Source of the DNA: Heliocybe sulcata
Taxonomy: Eukaryota > Basidiomycota > Agaricomycetes > Gloeophyllales > Gloeophyllaceae
DNA length: 64,000 nt
NCBI GenBank assembly: GCA_004369045.1
Contig: ML213511.1
Location: 542,283 to 606,282 of the forward strand
Direction of reading: 5' to 3'
Shown here: piece after piece, positions 1-11,570 of the stretch
Layout of the letters: each line of letters begins with the position of its first letter
How positions within the stretch are numbered: the stretch's first letter is position 1
Program-made: the position numbers and the translations under genes
Notes under the pieces: model-generated
What the model was told of the DNA's origin: nothing
The model's database searches: none
What the model saw: only the letters and a program-made list of their open reading frames with translations

Positions 1-3000
1 CCAGTTAGTCTCTGCTTGTATTTGTCACGTACCTGATCGAGGGATGCGAAAAGGCCCCGCGGCAAGGCCTTCCAATCACAACTTATTCCTGGAATGGCTT
101 CGATCTGGTACCTTCCGGCGAGCGCTCCGGTATGCACACTGACCTCCCCGTGGTTGTTCCGGCGTGGAGCTGGGCTGATAGGTGGGACTTCGTACCGACA
201 TCTTGTCGTTAACTATGGCTCACGCTTCGGCGCATATGGTGGCTGAACAATCCAGGGCACTCGTTCCACCTTGTGTTTCCTAGAGAGTTTGTTCTGCCAT
301 AAGTTTTCCTGCTCGCAGCGACGGAGTCAGTGCTATTGATATCGAACGTCGCGGGACGGGAATACCGCATCTTCAGAAGAGTCTTATCCCTCTCGGCGAC
401 TAGGAGGTCGTATGCTTCCCGAGGCCGAAAGAGGAGCCGCGCTCAACAGTGAGTTGGAAATTTGTAAGTAGCCTCACGAAATACTTGACGTGCCTTGTTG
501 TCCTTCTGACTGCATGCACGCCTGTTCGTGGTATAGGTGAGCATGTCCGATGTATCCGTTCTCTCGGGCCGGGGGAACATCGAATTCTTCAGAGAAATCG
601 GAGGCTGACGTGCGTCACTACGCACGTACACTTGTTAGCGCTGCATCTAGGCGGAGATGCTGGGTTCCCCCGTCTCAGGTCAAATTGCCGGCTTCACCAT
701 CCCCGGGGACGTAGGAAAGACGAATAAAGCAAAGGACTTGCATTGTCTGGCCATGTCTGCCACGCATACCTCCGCGCGCGCTCGATTCTATCGGTGAGAG
801 AGTGCTTGGCGTGTCGAGGACTGAATGGAAAATCCTAACTGAATTGTCGACTATATTGCATACTCCTGCCAAAGTGCACTCTTGTGATCGGCTTGTTGAG
901 CACTATTCGACAATACTCGTGACTGTCTATCGTGATGGCCCCCGGACTTTCTACGGTCAACCTTATCAGCCAGAGGTTCTTCGGCTGTGCGATGCATCTC
1001 CATACGCATTCTCACTGTTAATAACGACAGAATAATACAGGCTCGTCATTGCGATGTTCGTCGACCGGCCGCTTTTCGTGGACACTTCTGCCGAAGAATT
1101 GGACGTCTTTTTTGACTTGTGAGTCAAACATTCTTCCGACGATGTGTGGCATCTGTCTACGCTTCTTCTGAATGACTAATATTTGTAAAGAAGATAGCAC
1201 TACATCATCGCAATCGTCAGTCCTTGTCAGCGAGCTGTCTATTTGAAGCGGAAACAGGTATCTTCCTTCTCGCAAGTCGCGTTGACTTCGATTGTAGGTC
1301 AAGAGCCGTCGTACGTAGGCGCTATATGGGTCTTTGTACCGGCCGACGGAGAGGCATACTCGTCGCGGCACTGTATCGACTGTGAAACCTCAGCAAGCGA
1401 CATCTATTCCTCGATAGTTACCTGTGGTCCCATGTTCTGGACTGCAGTTGTCAGCACATTGGGCTATGGCTATGCCACCGGTGCGAGGTTGCGCGCCGTG
1501 AGAAGTTCTCAGTCGCCGTCGCTCAGTCGTCCATCATTTGTATTTCTGGGGAGGCTGGTCCGCCTCCTGAGCAGCGCCAGAACCCCACCGTGTTTACGGA
1601 GACTCCTGGCTGTATTCGTACCTTTGTATTTCTGCCGTACAGCCTGCGGCTCTCCGTTATTCTGCGTCTGTCAGGTATGCTTTCTCCAGATAGCGGTGGC
1701 AGAACATCTTATCGCAGATAATAGGATCTTCGTCTTTGGGGACCTGGTTAATACTGACGACCTGTATCAGCGCCGGCATGCTTTCGAAATAAAATGCTGG
1801 TAGGGAATACTGACTAAATTTCCACGCAGTAGGAATTCTTGATCTTTGTCAATTACTCTTATCGTCGGACATTTTCAATAGGACCAGCGTGGGACTCTGC
1901 ATTACAGCATGCAGTGTGAGTTAATTCTGCGATTCAGTTCCGTCCCCGACTGAAGACAGCAGAGTCGAGACGGTACTTGATCCCAATATAAATTTGGCGA
2001 GTCTACAATTGGCTCGGGGTACGGACAGATCTATCAATAACTTGTATCTCGGATTCCTTCAAGTACGTAAATATACCTTTCGTGCTTGGACAACTGTTGA
2101 CTACCTTCGTCCCTAGATCAAGATGATCTGTGGGAAGAAAGCAGTCACCTCTTGGGTTAGCGCCCGTGCCAGTAGGTCGGGAAACATACACGTCTGTCAT
2201 CGACTCGCGGGAGCTCTCGTGCTGCACGGATGATTTCTCCTTAAGGCATTTTCCCTGCCCCTTTGTGCGTTCTGGGTCCAAGAGTCCTTGCGGCTATCGC
2301 AGCCCCACGCTCAGCGGACTTGATGAGCAGCGTATGCTAACACGGGGTACAGCCTCGATTGAGTGCCTAACATGCATCTGTCACGGAGAATCGCCGACTC
2401 CCTACCGATGGCCATACCTGCCTACCTACCTCCCTCTACTTGGCGCAATCCAGAAACCGGAACTGGAACCGATCTCTTCTCGATCCTCGGTGGAAGAATT
2501 GCGACGTCGCCCCTTATAACGTTGCCACTTGTTGAGTCTTTGCCGAGATCCGATGTGGGCTCACAAGCTATGGATGGGTACATGCAGTGCAGCAGTACAA
2601 CAGCATATTTCTCCGAAGTTCGCCTCCATCCATAGCCCGGGCCGATCATTGTTTGCCAGCCCCTTAGAGAAATGGCCTCACGCAATCATACACCTTACGT
2701 CTAGACACAAGGGTCTATGATTCGGTGATAGGGTGATGTGTCCTCAGCAATGATGACCACATTCAACTTCAAGCGCCCTCAACCGAATCTGAAACGAACA
2801 AGTAGGCGATCAGTGTCCTGGACTGCGCTTTTCTCGCGATGAAAGGAAGAGGTGTCCGGTTGGACCGCATGACATTTGACACTATATCGCCTACTAGGCC
2901 CGCCGGGAAACGGTGCTACAACTTCTCAAAATACCTGCAAGGCCGAGAGCCAGCTGTTATCCACAGTCATCCAGGGAGATAGCGGACACTGATTCGACTG

Positions 3001-3433
3001 ACCAACAGAGCAGCTCTGATGCACGGAAGCGGAGCCTTTCCCAGCACCATACGACTGGGTGCATTATCTAGGGCCTTTTGATGTAGCGCTTTCTCCTCAG
3101 CCTCGGAGCCGACGGGACGCCCGTTCTCAAGGTATGCTCATCCATCGCCCATCTCCGCGTGTGTCCTGTTCCGTTTAATATCCTGTTCAAGCAGATTGCC
3201 ACTGGATCAACTGTCTTATGTGGCTGCCCTGGGGAAGCCCCCGTAACACCGTGATGTCAATCGATCCTACGGTACCGTGCCACCTGTGCCTGCCTTGTTT
3301 ACTCAGGCGTGCACTAGAAGTTTGTCCAACTGTTCCCTATGGAACCAAGACCTAGAACAGGACGGGTCCAACATGTCTCCGGTCGGGCTGAGTAAAGTCG
3401 AACAGAGTCCTGCCCATCTATATTTCTCTGAAG
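1..3433. other. No recognised gene
   Basis: Reading frames on both strands are short (longest about 186 codons at 1243-1803, +). None shows a family motif, a signal peptide or a chain of exons that joins in phase. Base composition is balanced and no repeat stands out. The last 150 bases belong to the promoter of the glycosyltransferase gene that follows, with a TATA-like stretch at 3434-3440. Old, decayed coding sequence cannot be excluded. Confidence 0.5.
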
Positions 3434-3611
3434 TATATAAACTGTAGGGGGAGACTCCCAAATTTCAAGTCGATTGGTTCGCTTCAAGCACCTCGACTCC
3501 ATCCCTTCTCTTTTCCTTCTCTCCCCCGCCGGCTGCAGCCAGTGCGCTCCGACACTCCGTCCTCCTGAAGACAACAGAGTTCAGTGATCATCCGCTATAC
3601 CTACCATCAAC

Positions 3612-6600
3612 ATGGCAATGGACTACGATGCATACGATGCCTTGCTGCATCACGTATTCAAGCAGGTATGCCATACATCTCTAGTGCACATCTGGACCCC
3701 TCTAACCTACGGCCCAGACCCAGGGCGATGCTTGGTTCAAGCCAACAGAGGAGAACGTCTACGGCGGTGTGTGCCTTCGCGTACAAGCGGGGCATTTCCG
3801 TGTCTTCCCATATGAAAATCGTTTCCTTGAGCCCTTCGAGGCGGCGGTCCGCGTCTTGAATCCCGTTATCGCAGTCAAACTGCGGAGTGCGGCAATACAT
3901 GCTGCCTTGTCAACTGTGTAAGTTCACGGTTTGTCATAACGCAGTCTGCAGCTGACACAAAATGCGTGGATAGTGACGATCATGCGACTGGAATTCATGT
4001 CGATGTCAATACTCGCATTCAAATTATTGAGACCATGGCATACCTGCCAAGCGCAGACAAGGAGCAGTGCGGCGCATTCATTGTGAGTTATCTATCCCAT
4101 ATCGTATGACGCTCTTCCTCATATCGTCAACAGAGGGACGAGAGAGTTCTGGTGATGTGGTCCGACTCTCTGGACTCTATCATACCTTTGTGCCAGGAGT
4201 TCGAGAGCAAGCTGATCAAGCTCGTGTGGCGCAATCGTCCTACCTTGCGGACTATGTCCACGGCGGCCTCCATGGTCTCGTCTGCCAATTCGGGGTCGGG
4301 ATCGGGCTCCGACATAAACCTCAATGAGAAGGCCGGGGAGCAAGCCGATGTAGACGTCAAGGAGGTGCAACCCGGGAAGCCGACAAAGAGCCTTTGGGGC
4401 TGGCGAGTCTCTTCGAAGCCTGTGCCTGCACCGGTCTCTGCAGATGTCGAAAAGGCTACGCCTGCGGAGCCGCGGCCAATCAGGCTCTTCGCGCCGATCT
4501 ACAACGGCCTCGGTGTCGCGCTTAGCATGTGTACGCTGTCCTCTCCCTGGTAGACACCGAGACACTAACCAAGTCTACTTCAGTCTTCATTGGTAGTGGT
4601 ATCAGCATGCTTATCTCGGAATGGATCCAAGATAACTCGTACACTCGCTTCGCCCTCCTTGTCACGTCGCCCTTCGTCTTTTGCGTCTCTCTGGTACGCA
4701 CAGTCTCCTGAGGAGATTCAGTCAGCGTCCTGATTTTGCCCTTCCAGTTCTTCGCTCTCCAGATCGTCGGTAATCTCGCCATGGCTTTGGGTCCAGTCGC
4801 CCAGTATCATGAAAACTCAAAGTACTACTCGGCCACCAAGCCCAAACCCAACCCGGAGGTGGATGCCAACTTGCCGCACATCACAATCGAGATGCCTGTC
4901 TACAAGGAGAGCTTGACAGAGACCATGTACGTATTTCTGATCCGTCAAGTCCTCTTGGTATCCATTATGCCCTCTTTGCAAATTCATGTGCTGTTTCGAG
5001 ACGATCACGTGGTATTAAGCTCGATGATAGCGTCGGACGTCGGTGCCATGGGCCCGGCTTAGCTTTCGAAGCTCTAACTGCATCCGAACTGCTAGTTAAC
5101 CTTCGTTGGTTAGCCTTTTGGCGAGGACCCGATACTGATCGTATTGGAGCTCCATAGTCTTCATGACCCTCTCCGATACTCAAGTACTCACGATCCGTGA
5201 CTGACATGTCTTCCCGATTCAGTGCACCATCCGTCTACTCCCTGAAGAAGGCTATGCAAACCTACGCCCGGCAAGGGGGAACATCCAGTATCCTTGTTCA
5301 CGACGATGGCCTCCAGCTCCTTTCTGCGGGAGAGAAGGAGGCTCGGATCGCCTTCTATGCGGACCACAACATTGGCTGGGTTGCTAGACCTCCACACGAC
5401 AGCAAACCGGATGGGTTCAAGCGAGCTGGTCGATTCAAGAAAGCTAGTAACATGAACTACGGCTTGGAACTCAGCTTGTGCCTCGAGAAACATCTCAAGC
5501 TCCTAGAAGAGCGCGAGGCGGAGGAGCTCAGGGAAGGTGGCATCAGTGTCAACTCCAGCGCATCGGACATGCAATGCCTCGAAGACAGGGCTATGGACAT
5601 GGCTCTCGAGGAGATGTGGGACGAATGCGGGCGCCGGCCTGGTTTCAAGGGCTGGGCCTGCAACGGCAAGAGCATCCGGGTTGGCGAACTTATTCTCATC
5701 ATTGACTCGGACACAATTGTGCCAGAGGTGAGTATCCTACGCCCTGGGTGTGACAACCAGAGCATTGATCACGCTTGGCTTTAGGACTGTCTCCGTGACG
5801 CGGCCCGAGAGCTGGCTGAGTGTCCAGAAGTCGGTATCATCCAGCACGAATCCGACGTCATGCAGGTCGCTCACCACTACTTCGAGAATGGCATCGCGCA
5901 TTTTACTCGTCGTATCAACAAGTGTATCTCCATTGGCACAGCGAACGGAGAGGTCGCGCCGTTCGTCGGGCACAACGCCTTCCTGCGCTGGTCTGCTCTT
6001 CAGGATGCGGCTTTCATTGATACCGCCGACGGCAAGCGCAAGATCTGGAGTGAAGCTAATGTCTCAGAGGACTTCGATATGGCTCTGCGCCTGATGGTAC
6101 GTTGCACGTCCCAAGCACTTACGCTGCTACCCTCTCATATGAATTTGCATGCGTTACCTAGCTTAAAGGATATATCGTCCGATGGGCCACCTACTCCGAG
6201 GGCGGCTTCAAGGAAGGCGTCTCGCTGACATGCGACGATGAACTGAACAGATGGCAAAAGTACTCGTATGGTTGCAGCGAACTCATGTTCAATCCAATTA
6301 TCGAGTGGTGGCGCAAGGGCCCCATCAACAAACAGTTGCATGGTTTCATCTGGTCTCCTGCCCCCGTGCACTACAAGATCAGTATGATGTCCTGTACGTG
6401 TCACCAATTTCGTTTCTACTTCAGTCAGCTCACAAACTATCGCTTCTCCGTTGATCAGACATGTTCTCTTATTGTGGGTATCACTTATACGCTGCATATA
6501 TCTTCATGTCCTGACTTCTTCCCAGATGGTATCGCTGCCGGCTTTACTCTTTCGGTGATGAACTATCTCCTGCTTGGGTTCGCCGTGGACATCGACGGCT

Positions 6601-7197
6601 TCTACATGCACAGTTTCGAGATCTGGCTTGCCTGCACAGTCGTCTTCCCGGGCTTGGGTAATTTCGCCTACACCATGTTGGAATACCGCCTTGGCCTGCG
6701 GAGCCTCTGGTCAGCACTGAAGGAAAACCTTACATGGGTGCCATTCTTGTGAGTGCAATGGTCCACCGATTCTCGAGCTACTCCCTCACCGCCTATATGC
6801 GCAGCTTCTTCTTCTTCGGTGGTCTGAGTATCCATCTCACGCAATCCATCCTTGCGCACCTGTTCTCCTACAATATCACATGGGGTGCCACGAAGAAGGA
6901 AGTCGAGCGGTCGAACTTCTTCATTGAAGTTCCGAGGATCCTGCGCCGATTCTGGCTTGCCTTCGTCATCTCTATTCTCGCCATCGCCATGATGGTCATC
7001 CTGGCCACTCCCGCTGTTCCGGACGGGTGGCAGATAACAGGAGAGGGCTGGGCCGTTATCTTTCCCCTTGCGTAAGCCATTCTTGCTATTGTTGCTCAAA
7101 TGCGAGCTGACAACCAATCTCCCATAGCATCGTATCCGGCAGTCACATCCTCTATCCTATCGTTTTGAATCCCTGGCTCATGATCTTCTCCTACTAG
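3612..7197 (+). CDS. Membrane-bound family 2 glycosyltransferase-like protein
   Basis: Thirteen exons join in phase to 890 residues: 3612-3665, 3718-3917, 3974-4082, 4134-4530, 4584-4693, 4748-4926, 5223-5727, 5785-6096, 6162-6393, 6459-6473, 6526-6748, 6805-7071, 7128-7197. A basic/serine-rich N-terminal region of about 230 residues is followed by two membrane spans (about 236-305), a cytosolic GT2-type catalytic part (about 335-660) and four more C-terminal spans. Catalytic landmarks are HDDG (376-379), the DSD metal-binding triad (511-513), SEDFD with the ED pair (612-616) and an ELNRW motif close to the processive-GT QxxRW (649-653). Such motifs mark inverting nucleotide-sugar transferases, and the layout suggests synthesis or export of a polysaccharide or glycolipid. 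The acceptor is unknown. Odd points are a 15-nt exon (6459-6473) and one 296-nt intron (4927-5222) among introns of about 50 nt. Start: first ATG after a pyrimidine-rich leader. The class is secure; the product is not. Confidence 0.85.
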
Positions 7198-7968
7198 TCT
7201 GTACCGTACTTCAACGGACTTCCTCTCCCTATCTAACCCACTATCTATGCCCTTCCACTGGACTAATCTTGATGTAAACATTGGGTTAATGGTCGTCACT
7301 GTTGGGATGAGTGGTGCTTCGGGATGCGCACACAGCCTTTCTTTAGATAAATCTCCCTTGTTTGTATGATTTCTCCATGTAGCTATATCCCTAGAATTCA
7401 GCGCTTCTAGATTCAGTGGTACCTGCTTGTGTCTTGGACGTGCCGTCCGGACTCAAGCCTCGCCGAGTGCTGAGATCCGAGACTATGTTAAGAACCTCAC
7501 GCAATACAAAGATCAGACGTGTATAAGCATGTATATACATGTATATGCAATGCATATGACGTCGCCGGCCACACCTATAAACCTAAAGTCTAATCTTGCA
7601 ATATGAGCAGAATCGACTTGAAGGCACCGAATAAAATTAGACTCGCTACTGTACATATGATAGGTGAATCCAAAGCGACGCCAGGAAAGCGGTATAGAAA
7701 GACATGGACACGGGTAAGCGACTAGCGAATAGACCCATAGACTACGAACAAGGATGACACCGGAAAGAGAAAGAAAGGCACATAGACGGACCAAGGACAT
7801 CATGAGAAGGAACAAGGAAACGATAAAGAAGGTATCACTACACACTACAGTACGTTACAGGTCGTAAGCAAGAACAGGACATCGTACAGAGCAGGGACAA
7901 TGCATAGACGACGGACGGGAACGGAATCAGACACCCTCAAACGGAGATCAAACTCCCAACACAAGTGC
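7198..7968. other. Convergent intergenic region
   Basis: This is the 3' side of both the glycosyltransferase gene (+) and the WOPR gene (-). It holds no reading frame worth calling. A perfect 14-bp palindrome, CATGTATATACATG at 7528-7541, lies in an alternating AT/TG stretch and may be part of a 3' end signal; that role is a guess. Confidence 0.5.
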
Positions 7969-9533
7969 TTAGCGGTCGTCGTCATCGACGGCTCTCATGT
8001 GCGCAGAGGTGGGAGAGACAGAAGCCTGAAGCTTGCCCAAGGCAGGCGGCGGGTACGGCGTGTACCAACCAGAGCCAGCGCCCCCAGCGGAGCCAGGTTG
8101 GGCGGGGTAACCCTGATACGGAGGGTAGCTGGAGGAGTAGTATGGGTACATCTGCTGCTGCACCGTCGGAGACTGCATGATGGGATCGACGCTGGTCGGA
8201 GAATAGGATGGGTAGGGAGGCGGCGGCGGCGAGGGGCCCTGCTGCGAGTCCGGAGACCCGGCCTGAGGAGAGGTCGGCGACGCTACGGGGGGTACCGGAG
8301 CATAGGGAGTTTGTCCGTACACCGGGGGAGGCGATGTGCCATATCCAGAGCCTTGGAAGTAGTTGTAGGGAGTGCCGTATCCATACTGCGAGCTAGCAGG
8401 CGTCATGGGATCCATGTAAGACTGAGGCGACTCGGGGGAAGACGAGACCGGAGACTGGATCTCCTGATCACCTTCGCCCGATGATTCCTGATTGTGTTGG
8501 GAGTTTTTGGACTTGCGACGTTGTTTGCCGCCCGTGCTATACGGATCGTAACGCTTGTTGCGCTTGCCTCCGCCGGATGAACCGTTATCAGACGTGGGAG
8601 AAGGTATCCGAGGCTCCGCGAGAAGAGGGACGCCGTAGGAGGGGACTGGGAACAGACGGGGTGCAAGGTCGAGCTCATCGGCCTCGCCGCGATAGCGGGG
8701 TATACCGTCTGTACCGATCTCAACCTTGGGAGGGTTGCGGAAATGGGTCTTGTCGAGATACTCGGGGCTGATGTCAAGAGATGCGAGCTCGGGAACGGAT
8801 GATGGAGGGCGCAGACGGCCTTGCTCGACATCCGAAACCCGATAGTAGGATATCAGGTGCTGAGAAACACCTCCGATATTTAGAGAAAATGTCTGAGGAA
8901 TAGATCAGTATCAAATACCAACATCAAGTCGCTGCGACGCACCTTCTTCATTAAGCCGTCCGGCTTGAACTTGTAGCTGTTGGTGAGACTGCCCAGCAGC
9001 GTCCTCTCGCGGTACTTATCCAAGCTGATCGTCCGCGGCTCGCCCTTAGGGCGACTTAACGGAGTGTGATCGGAACCCATCGTTTGCGTGTTGTACTGGC
9101 CATTATGGCCGTTGCCCTCGTATTCCATGTTGTCAGCCCGAAGCCCCCGATGACCAGCACCTCGCTTATCGGTCTCGCGATAGAGGAGAAAGTTGCCCAG
9201 GATACGACTGGGGCTCCAGAAGAATCCATCCGTCCATCGTTTGATACCACTCTCCTCCTCATCAAACACGAAGACTGACCCAGATGTGATCATCTTCCGC
9301 TCACTATCGACCAAGCGCCGTGTCACTCGAGGTATGATACCTCTCCGAGCTGCTTCGAGGATCAGCAACGCATCGCCAGTTGTCTCTATCCAGCCACACC
9401 AGGGCGGCTCCGTCCAGGCAGGTGTTGAGGCCGTGGGCTGCGCGGGGTTGGAAGCGCCCGACATACCACACAGGACGGGCGCGCTATCATCGCCAACGAC
9501 GACGACCCCGCAATCAACGTCGATGTCGCGCAA
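7969..9533 (-). CDS. Gti1/Pac2 family (WOPR) transcription factor
   Basis: Two exons (9533-8943 and 8892-7969) give 504 residues. Residues about 45-130 are WOPR box a: they contain WIETTGDALLILEAARRG, SGSVFVFDEEESGIKRWTDG and WSPSRILGNFL, which are hallmarks of the Wor1/Ryp1/Sge1/Pac2 family. Box b (about 187-225, with PDGLMKK and QHLISYY) is split by the single 50-nt intron. The remainder is low-complexity, with a basic cluster (GGGKRNKRYDP) and a long Pro/Tyr/Gly/Gln-rich tail that looks like an activation or condensate-forming region. WOPR proteins bind DNA directly and control fungal morphogenesis, conidiation, effector or secondary-metabolite programmes. The start at 9533 is the first in-frame ATG; a second ATG at 9464 (residue 24) lies nearer the domain and could be the real start. 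About 2 kb upstream is gene-free, as is common for master regulators. The family is clear; Wor1-type versus Pac2-type is not settled. Confidence 0.92.
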
Positions 9534-11503
9534 GGGGTCGGGGGAAACGATCAGCCACCATCAGAAGTAAAGTTTGAAACAAAGTTGGCTCACAGATGCA
9601 CAGGTAGAGTTTGCGGACGAGTACGAAAATTGTGAACCTAAGTTCAGAGCCCGACTCTCCGCCGTACGACGCCACAATAAGCAGTCGGGCGCGCTTGCGG
9701 CCCTGCGGGGTTTAAGCCTTGTTTGCCAGTATCGCTCGAAGCTGCACGGCACGACGAGGACGACCAGACGGTATGAGACTGCACTCGAAAGCAGGCGTTG
9801 TGGCTTCTGGTGGTCGCTTAACCGTCGAGAAACAGGCCTGTGGCGTGCCGAACTGCCGCTACCCAACAGATTTGTAAGTCCCAAATATGGCAAAAGCGCG
9901 CGATAAACTTCCCACGCACACCTTCTCCCGCTCAAGCCACTTTCGCGTCGGAGGCGTCCTCGTCGTGGATTTGCCCTGTCGCCGTCGTCTTGCCTGTTCA
10001 TCTGATCGTCTGCATGAAGTGAGAGGCCCATTTACTCCTTGGGGCATAGCCTGTGCTCAGGTCGTCAGCTGCACGGAGCATACACGGAGCGGCCAACTAC
10101 GGTACAGTTCATTGCCTATCGAGCGAGATTGTTTGGCTGCTATCTTGGTCACTGCTTGCACAACTGCCTCCTTCCGGTATCTCAGAGCATGAACAATGAC
10201 GGGCTTTGCTTGGCGCCAGCTTCTAGTCTGGCTCATGTCGTGCAATGTTGTGCGGGTTACGACATCCGCTTCCCATGGCACCATGCCTCAGTCTTGTCGC
10301 GACGGTACAATGTGTTTCTGGCGCGGAACCGGCTCTGGGGACACATTCTGCTCCCCGCGACGACTTGGACTCCGCGCATCGGGGACTGACTGTGTGATGC
10401 GAAGAAATCACTCCGCAGTTATGAACGTGTAAGTCTCGAACGTCCATCCCGCTGAAGCACCCTTCCATCTGATAGATCCCGAAGAAGTGTCTTATAGAGT
10501 GCGGTGGTGCCTTGCCTCTCTGGATAACTATACATGGCTTGCTTATCATGCATGACCGCCGCGGTCTGGAATGTACGGGACCGTTTGACAAGTCAACTGT
10601 CCACGGCGGAAATGCCGATTCTACGGCATGTGTCTACCTTCAACATACCAGAAGCGCTCCATGCAAGCTATGTTCTCAGAGTTGTGATGCTTCGACACTC
10701 AGTACAAGGCACGACGTTGCCTTTCTCGGGGGAATGCACTTCCTTCGGGATTCTGACGTCGGAAGCAGGGACATCCGTGAATCGTTCTGATCCCTGTCGG
10801 ACAGTCATGTTTTCATTCAATATCTCAGCACGTGCCTGACAATGATGATCACGAAATTCCCGTGTATGGCTGGGGAGTTAACGCGCCATCGTAAATCAAT
10901 TCGCGCCGACCCTTCAAGCTTCAAGGTCCGTACGGCCTCATTCTGGACGTATCTGTGGCTATACGAAACTTTGACGATTCACACTTTATCAGAACACAAG
11001 CGAAGAACGATAACATTTGCGAGTCGATGTCGATGTTCTGGCGTGTATGTACGAACTGCGCTCTTCAAGCCACTGACAGATGTTCTCAGGTTTGACCGAT
11101 TATTTCCATTTGATAACCTCCGTTTGAGGCTCCTCTGTCCTTTGAGCTCCTGTATGGAAGGCTTGTCATTGCTGACCTGAGGACGAGTCTGTGCCTCGAC
11201 GAGTATTCACCGCTTCGACTGCTTATTGTCGTTGATCCCAGGAACGCCGAATATCAACGTCTGCATGAAACTCATGAGAAATCTGGAGTGGTGATATCTC
11301 CTGCTCTCGCCCATCGTGCCTGGCCTGTCTATGGCGTTCTTGAGCGGTCACTCAATGATGATCTCTGCAAGCGTTCTCTCAGCTTGGCTTAGGCGGAATT
11401 CTGAGCGTCGAGGTCTGCCCAGTTAACCCGAACACATGTAGACTCCCTTCGATGGGACCAAGTGACATGTCAAGAGATGGTTGTGGATACGGAACGTCTT
11501 GGA
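9534..11503. other. Long non-coding interval upstream of two divergent genes
   Basis: About 2 kb separates the WOPR gene (-) from the copper radical oxidase gene (+). Only short overlapping frames occur (up to about 156 codons) and none has a recognisable motif. The stretch probably holds both promoters and perhaps a long 5' leader for the WOPR gene. I see no tRNA or repeat in it. Confidence 0.5.
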
Positions 11504-11510
11504 TATAAAG
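11504..11510 (+). promoter_or_regulatory. TATA box of the copper radical oxidase gene
   Basis: TATAAAG lies 61 bp upstream of the ATG at 11571 and is followed by a pyrimidine-rich stretch at about 11541-11551. That spacing suits a transcription start about 30 bp downstream and a short leader, and it supports the ATG chosen for the gene. Confidence 0.6.
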
Positions 11511-11570
11511 GCAAGTTGCTGCAAGAGTCCTCCAATTCGCTCTTGTCTCTTGCATGAGAAACGGACCGTC

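Noticed and set aside
1243-1803. 186-codon frame near the window start
   Set aside because: No motif, no homology I recognise, no supporting splice structure.
7900-8484. 194-codon plus-strand frame
   Set aside because: Antisense shadow of the low-complexity tail of the WOPR gene; arginine-rich composition is a by-product of its proline and glycine codons.
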